A DNA stretch of 64,000 nt from an uncultured Johnsonella sp. (GTDB lineage: Bacteria > Bacillota > Clostridia > Lachnospirales > Lachnospiraceae). The stretch lies in assembly GCA_900766185.1 (NCBI GenBank), contig CAAFUL010000085.1, positions 1 through 64,000 of the forward strand, read 5' to 3'. Both the position numbers and the translations under genes were made by a program. Positions 61,885 to 64,000 of the stretch are shown piece after piece; positions within the stretch are counted from its first letter, which is position 1; every line of letters begins with the position of its first letter. The notes under the pieces are model-generated. The model was not told the origin of the DNA. It did not search any database and worked only from the letters and a program-made list of their open reading frames with translations.

Positions 61885-64000
61885 ATGAATAAGTTGATAA
61901 GAGTTGCGTTTTTATTTGTACTTTCAATCAGCGTATTTTCCATAGGAGTGTTTTGTGGTACAAAACTAAATAAGGATAATCAAGAAAGAGTAATTGAAGA
62001 GATAAATAAAAGCTCAGATATAGCTTTGATAAATTTGGACGAGGGTGTGGAAATTGAAGGTAGGAAGTTGTATTATGCACAAAACCTGCTAAGTACTCAG
62101 GGTGAGAATCTTAAGTTTACAAGTCTTAATGATGCCAAAATAGGTCTTGAAAACGGTACTTATGCCGCATATATACTGCTTCCAAGTACATTTTCCGCTT
62201 CCATAGAGAGTATTAATGAAAAGCCTGTAAAAGTTGAGTTGGAGTATGAGCTTAGCGATAAGCTTGCTCCTGAATCAAAAGCAGGTATAGTAAAAGGCAT
62301 AGAGGACTTTAAGTTAAAGCTTAGTAATGATATAAGCTATATGTATGTAAGTGCAGTTATGGATGAATTTCATAATGCACAGGATAATTCCAAGCTGGTA
62401 CTTGACAATGATAAAAAAGAACTTGAGAGTATGTCATTGATCAAGGTAAGAGATGTAATAAGCCCTATAGACTTTCCTGAAATAGAGTTTGTCGAATTTG
62501 CAAGAAACAGACTTGAAATAGAGCCTATAGTCTCATCCAATCTTGAGTTGATAGATGCCATGAAGAATAGTTTGCTGGAAAAGATACAACTTGGAAAAGA
62601 TGATTATGAGAGCGTAAGCAAAGACAAGGGCTTGCTTGATGAGGGCAGCAAAGACTTTCTTAATATACTTGGAGGGCTTGATATAGAGTCTGACGATAAC
62701 GGCGAACCGGTATATCAATCAGGTATGGATAAGCTGGCAACACAGGTCAATAAGTACAATGCACAGCTCATTGATAACAGAACATGGATTTCATCGGAAC
62801 TGGCAAGTAACTCCAATGCTACAAGAAGCTCAAGCCAAGAATATGTAGACAACAGTCTGAGTAATATAAAAAACTCGTGGCAAAACAATATAGATACGGC
62901 ACTGAGAGCGGCTAATCAAAATATAGAAAGGCTTGTAACGCAGGCTTTGGAAAATTTACTGGCTATACAGGAAAGGATCTATGATGAACTTGATCTTTAT
63001 GTAAGGGATGAGTTTCAAGCTGCACATGAGTATTATAAACAAGAGGCAAAAAGAGAAGTAGAAAGCTATAAGGAAAATCTGATAAACGAACTTATAGAGG
63101 AAGGTTATATAGATGATGATGAAACCGACCCTATATATGCCATTATAGCAAGCAGTTCCAATGCCGATATAAGGATTGCCACATATTCCAATGCGGAAAG
63201 TTTCAGCCTTAGAAATGCTCAGGTGGATTTTATAGACAGAAACAATTTTAACTCACCTATGCTTAATGCAAGTGCTGACTTTCAAGATACAGACCTTGAA
63301 AGAAGGGGCAATTTATTTGATATACCTGATATAAGTTATTTACTTGGAGAGGCGAGTATAGTACTTCCTGAAAGTCAAGGCGCTTGGTATGCCGGATTTA
63401 TAGAAGGGCTTGAAAGAATGTATACTATCTCCACTGTAGATATAGAAAAGACTGTAAAAAATGAGGTGGTCGGAGCGATAAAGTCAAAATCAAGTGCCAA
63501 GTATGCGGATCTTAAAGATGTTATAAGCAAACTTAACAAAAGCTTTGATGACTATCAAAACAGTCTGTATCAATTCGATCCCTTTGCTCGTATAGATGTA
63601 AGGATATTGGAACAGTCGGCAAAATCTATCAATTCCAATGTACGGGATATTGCAGGTAAGAGTGCCGAGTATGCAAGCGAACAAAGTGAGGAAGTTGCCA
63701 AGGTAAGGGCTAAAGAAAGCGAGCATACAAAAGCTTTAAGAGAGAATATGGACACTGCCAATAAGAGTACTGAAGATCTGGTGGGTAAGACCTTAGATGG
63801 ACTAAAAGATGCCAGACAGTCAAATACAGATGCCAACAAAACCTTGCTTGAAGACTTTAATAACAAACTGTCCTATACAAAAGTCGGAAGCATAGCGAAT
63901 AAAGAAGTATTTGAATTTATATCCGCTCCGGTACAAAGCAGTGAAATAAAAAATGTTAGACAAAATAACTTTAATAACTTTATAAAAACCGAATCCCCTT
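61885..64000 (+). CDS. EsaA/YueB-like type VII secretion protein (partial, runs off window)
   Basis: An open frame from ATG 61885 continues to the window end (705 codons, no stop). It starts with a short basic stretch and a transmembrane helix (about 5-25), followed by a long extracellular region rich in predicted coiled coil. Motifs resembling EsaA/YueB are VALINLDEG-like ALINLDEGVEIEG and NGTYAAYILLPSTFSASIES. EsaA proteins form a surface stalk of the secretion machine and serve as phage receptors in some bacilli. The C-terminal membrane domain would lie beyond the window. The ribosome site is weak. Confidence 0.82.
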   Translation, partial: MNKLIRVAFLFVLSISVFSIGVFCGTKLNKDNQERVIEEINKSSDIALINLDEGVEIEGRKLYYAQNLLSTQGENLKFTSLNDAKIGLENGTYAAYILLPSTFSASIESINEKPVKVELEYELSDKLAPESKAGIVKGIEDFKLKLSNDISYMYVSAVMDEFHNAQDNSKLVLDNDKKELESMSLIKVRDVISPIDFPEIEFVEFARNRLEIEPIVSSNLELIDAMKNSLLEKIQLGKDDYESVSKDKGLLDEGSKDFLNILGGLDIESDDNGEPVYQSGMDKLATQVNKYNAQLIDNRTWISSELASNSNATRSSSQEYVDNSLSNIKNSWQNNIDTALRAANQNIERLVTQALENLLAIQERIYDELDLYVRDEFQAAHEYYKQEAKREVESYKENLINELIEEGYIDDDETDPIYAIIASSSNADIRIATYSNAESFSLRNAQVDFIDRNNFNSPMLNASADFQDTDLERRGNLFDIPDISYLLGEASIVLPESQGAWYAGFIEGLERMYTISTVDIEKTVKNEVVGAIKSKSSAKYADLKDVISKLNKSFDDYQNSLYQFDPFARIDVRILEQSAKSINSNVRDIAGKSAEYASEQSEEVAKVRAKESEHTKALRENMDTANKSTEDLVGKTLDGLKDARQSNTDANKTLLEDFNNKLSYTKVGSIANKEVFEFISAPVQSSEIKNVRQNNFNNFIKTESP

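Noticed and set aside
1..64000. tRNA or rRNA genes
   Set aside because: No TTCGA-type T-loop with matching acceptor stem, and no rRNA-like segment, was found in the intergenic regions.

Overview
This window looks like a piece of chromosome from a low-GC, anaerobic Firmicute, most likely an oral or gut member of the Lachnospiraceae (Lachnoanaerobaculum-like; the genus is a guess from gene content and was not searched). The evidence is AT-rich DNA with AGGAGG-type ribosome binding sites, sigma-A promoters, a meso-diaminopimelate-type MurE (DNSR motif), a PrkC/Stp/RsgA operon, cell-wall-binding (choline-binding-like) repeats, ECF transporters and a type VII secretion locus. Almost all genes lie on the + strand; only a small multidrug-export-type membrane protein and a class I amidotransferase are on the - strand.

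Layout. 0.3-9.5 kb: yebC, a TrpX-type ABC importer (binding lipoprotein, permease, ATPase), a cytidylate-kinase-like protein, an SH3/NlpC-P60 wall hydrolase and citrate synthase. 9.5-29 kb: a long housekeeping cluster of ftsK, murE, murF, priA, def, fmt, a zinc peptidase, rsmB, rlmN, stp, prkC, rsgA, rpe, thiN, nfeD and an SPFH protein. It links cell-wall precursor synthesis, replication restart, N-terminal formyl-Met processing, rRNA modification and Ser/Thr kinase signalling. 29-39.5 kb: an orphan cbiG, a heterodimeric ABC exporter and a tandem family of five lysine-rich lipoproteins. 39.5-47.6 kb: pheST, a RelB/DinJ-YoeB toxin-antitoxin pair, an FMN riboswitch with ribU, malic enzyme and a methyltransferase. 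47.7-53.9 kb: a secreted wall-binding-repeat protein, then rpmE, a DUF1385 protein, prmC, prfA and ilvE. 53.9-60 kb: a strongly strand-biased, C-poor repeat array, a zinc-ribbon membrane protein, and a TetR-linked ECF transporter (S, T and fused A components). 60-64 kb: an amidotransferase, then the start of a type VII secretion locus (WXG100 protein and a truncated EsaA-like protein running off the end).

The most striking non-genic content is a dispersed 143-184 bp element. It has about 16-bp terminal inverted repeats (GTTACAGTTCAGGTAG), two internal hairpin arms and 8-bp target-site duplications. Four copies are full or nearly full and two are remnants. It behaves like a MITE whose DNA or RNA folds into a three-way junction. 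Other unusual regions are a 40-bp tandem array that duplicates the murE start region with dead ATA start codons, the C-poor array at 53.9-54.4 kb bracketed by a possible promoter and a terminator, a 12-copy hexapeptide repeat in the FtsK linker, and a large multi-stem structure between the WXG100 and EsaA-like genes. No tRNA, rRNA, CRISPR array or transposase gene was seen.
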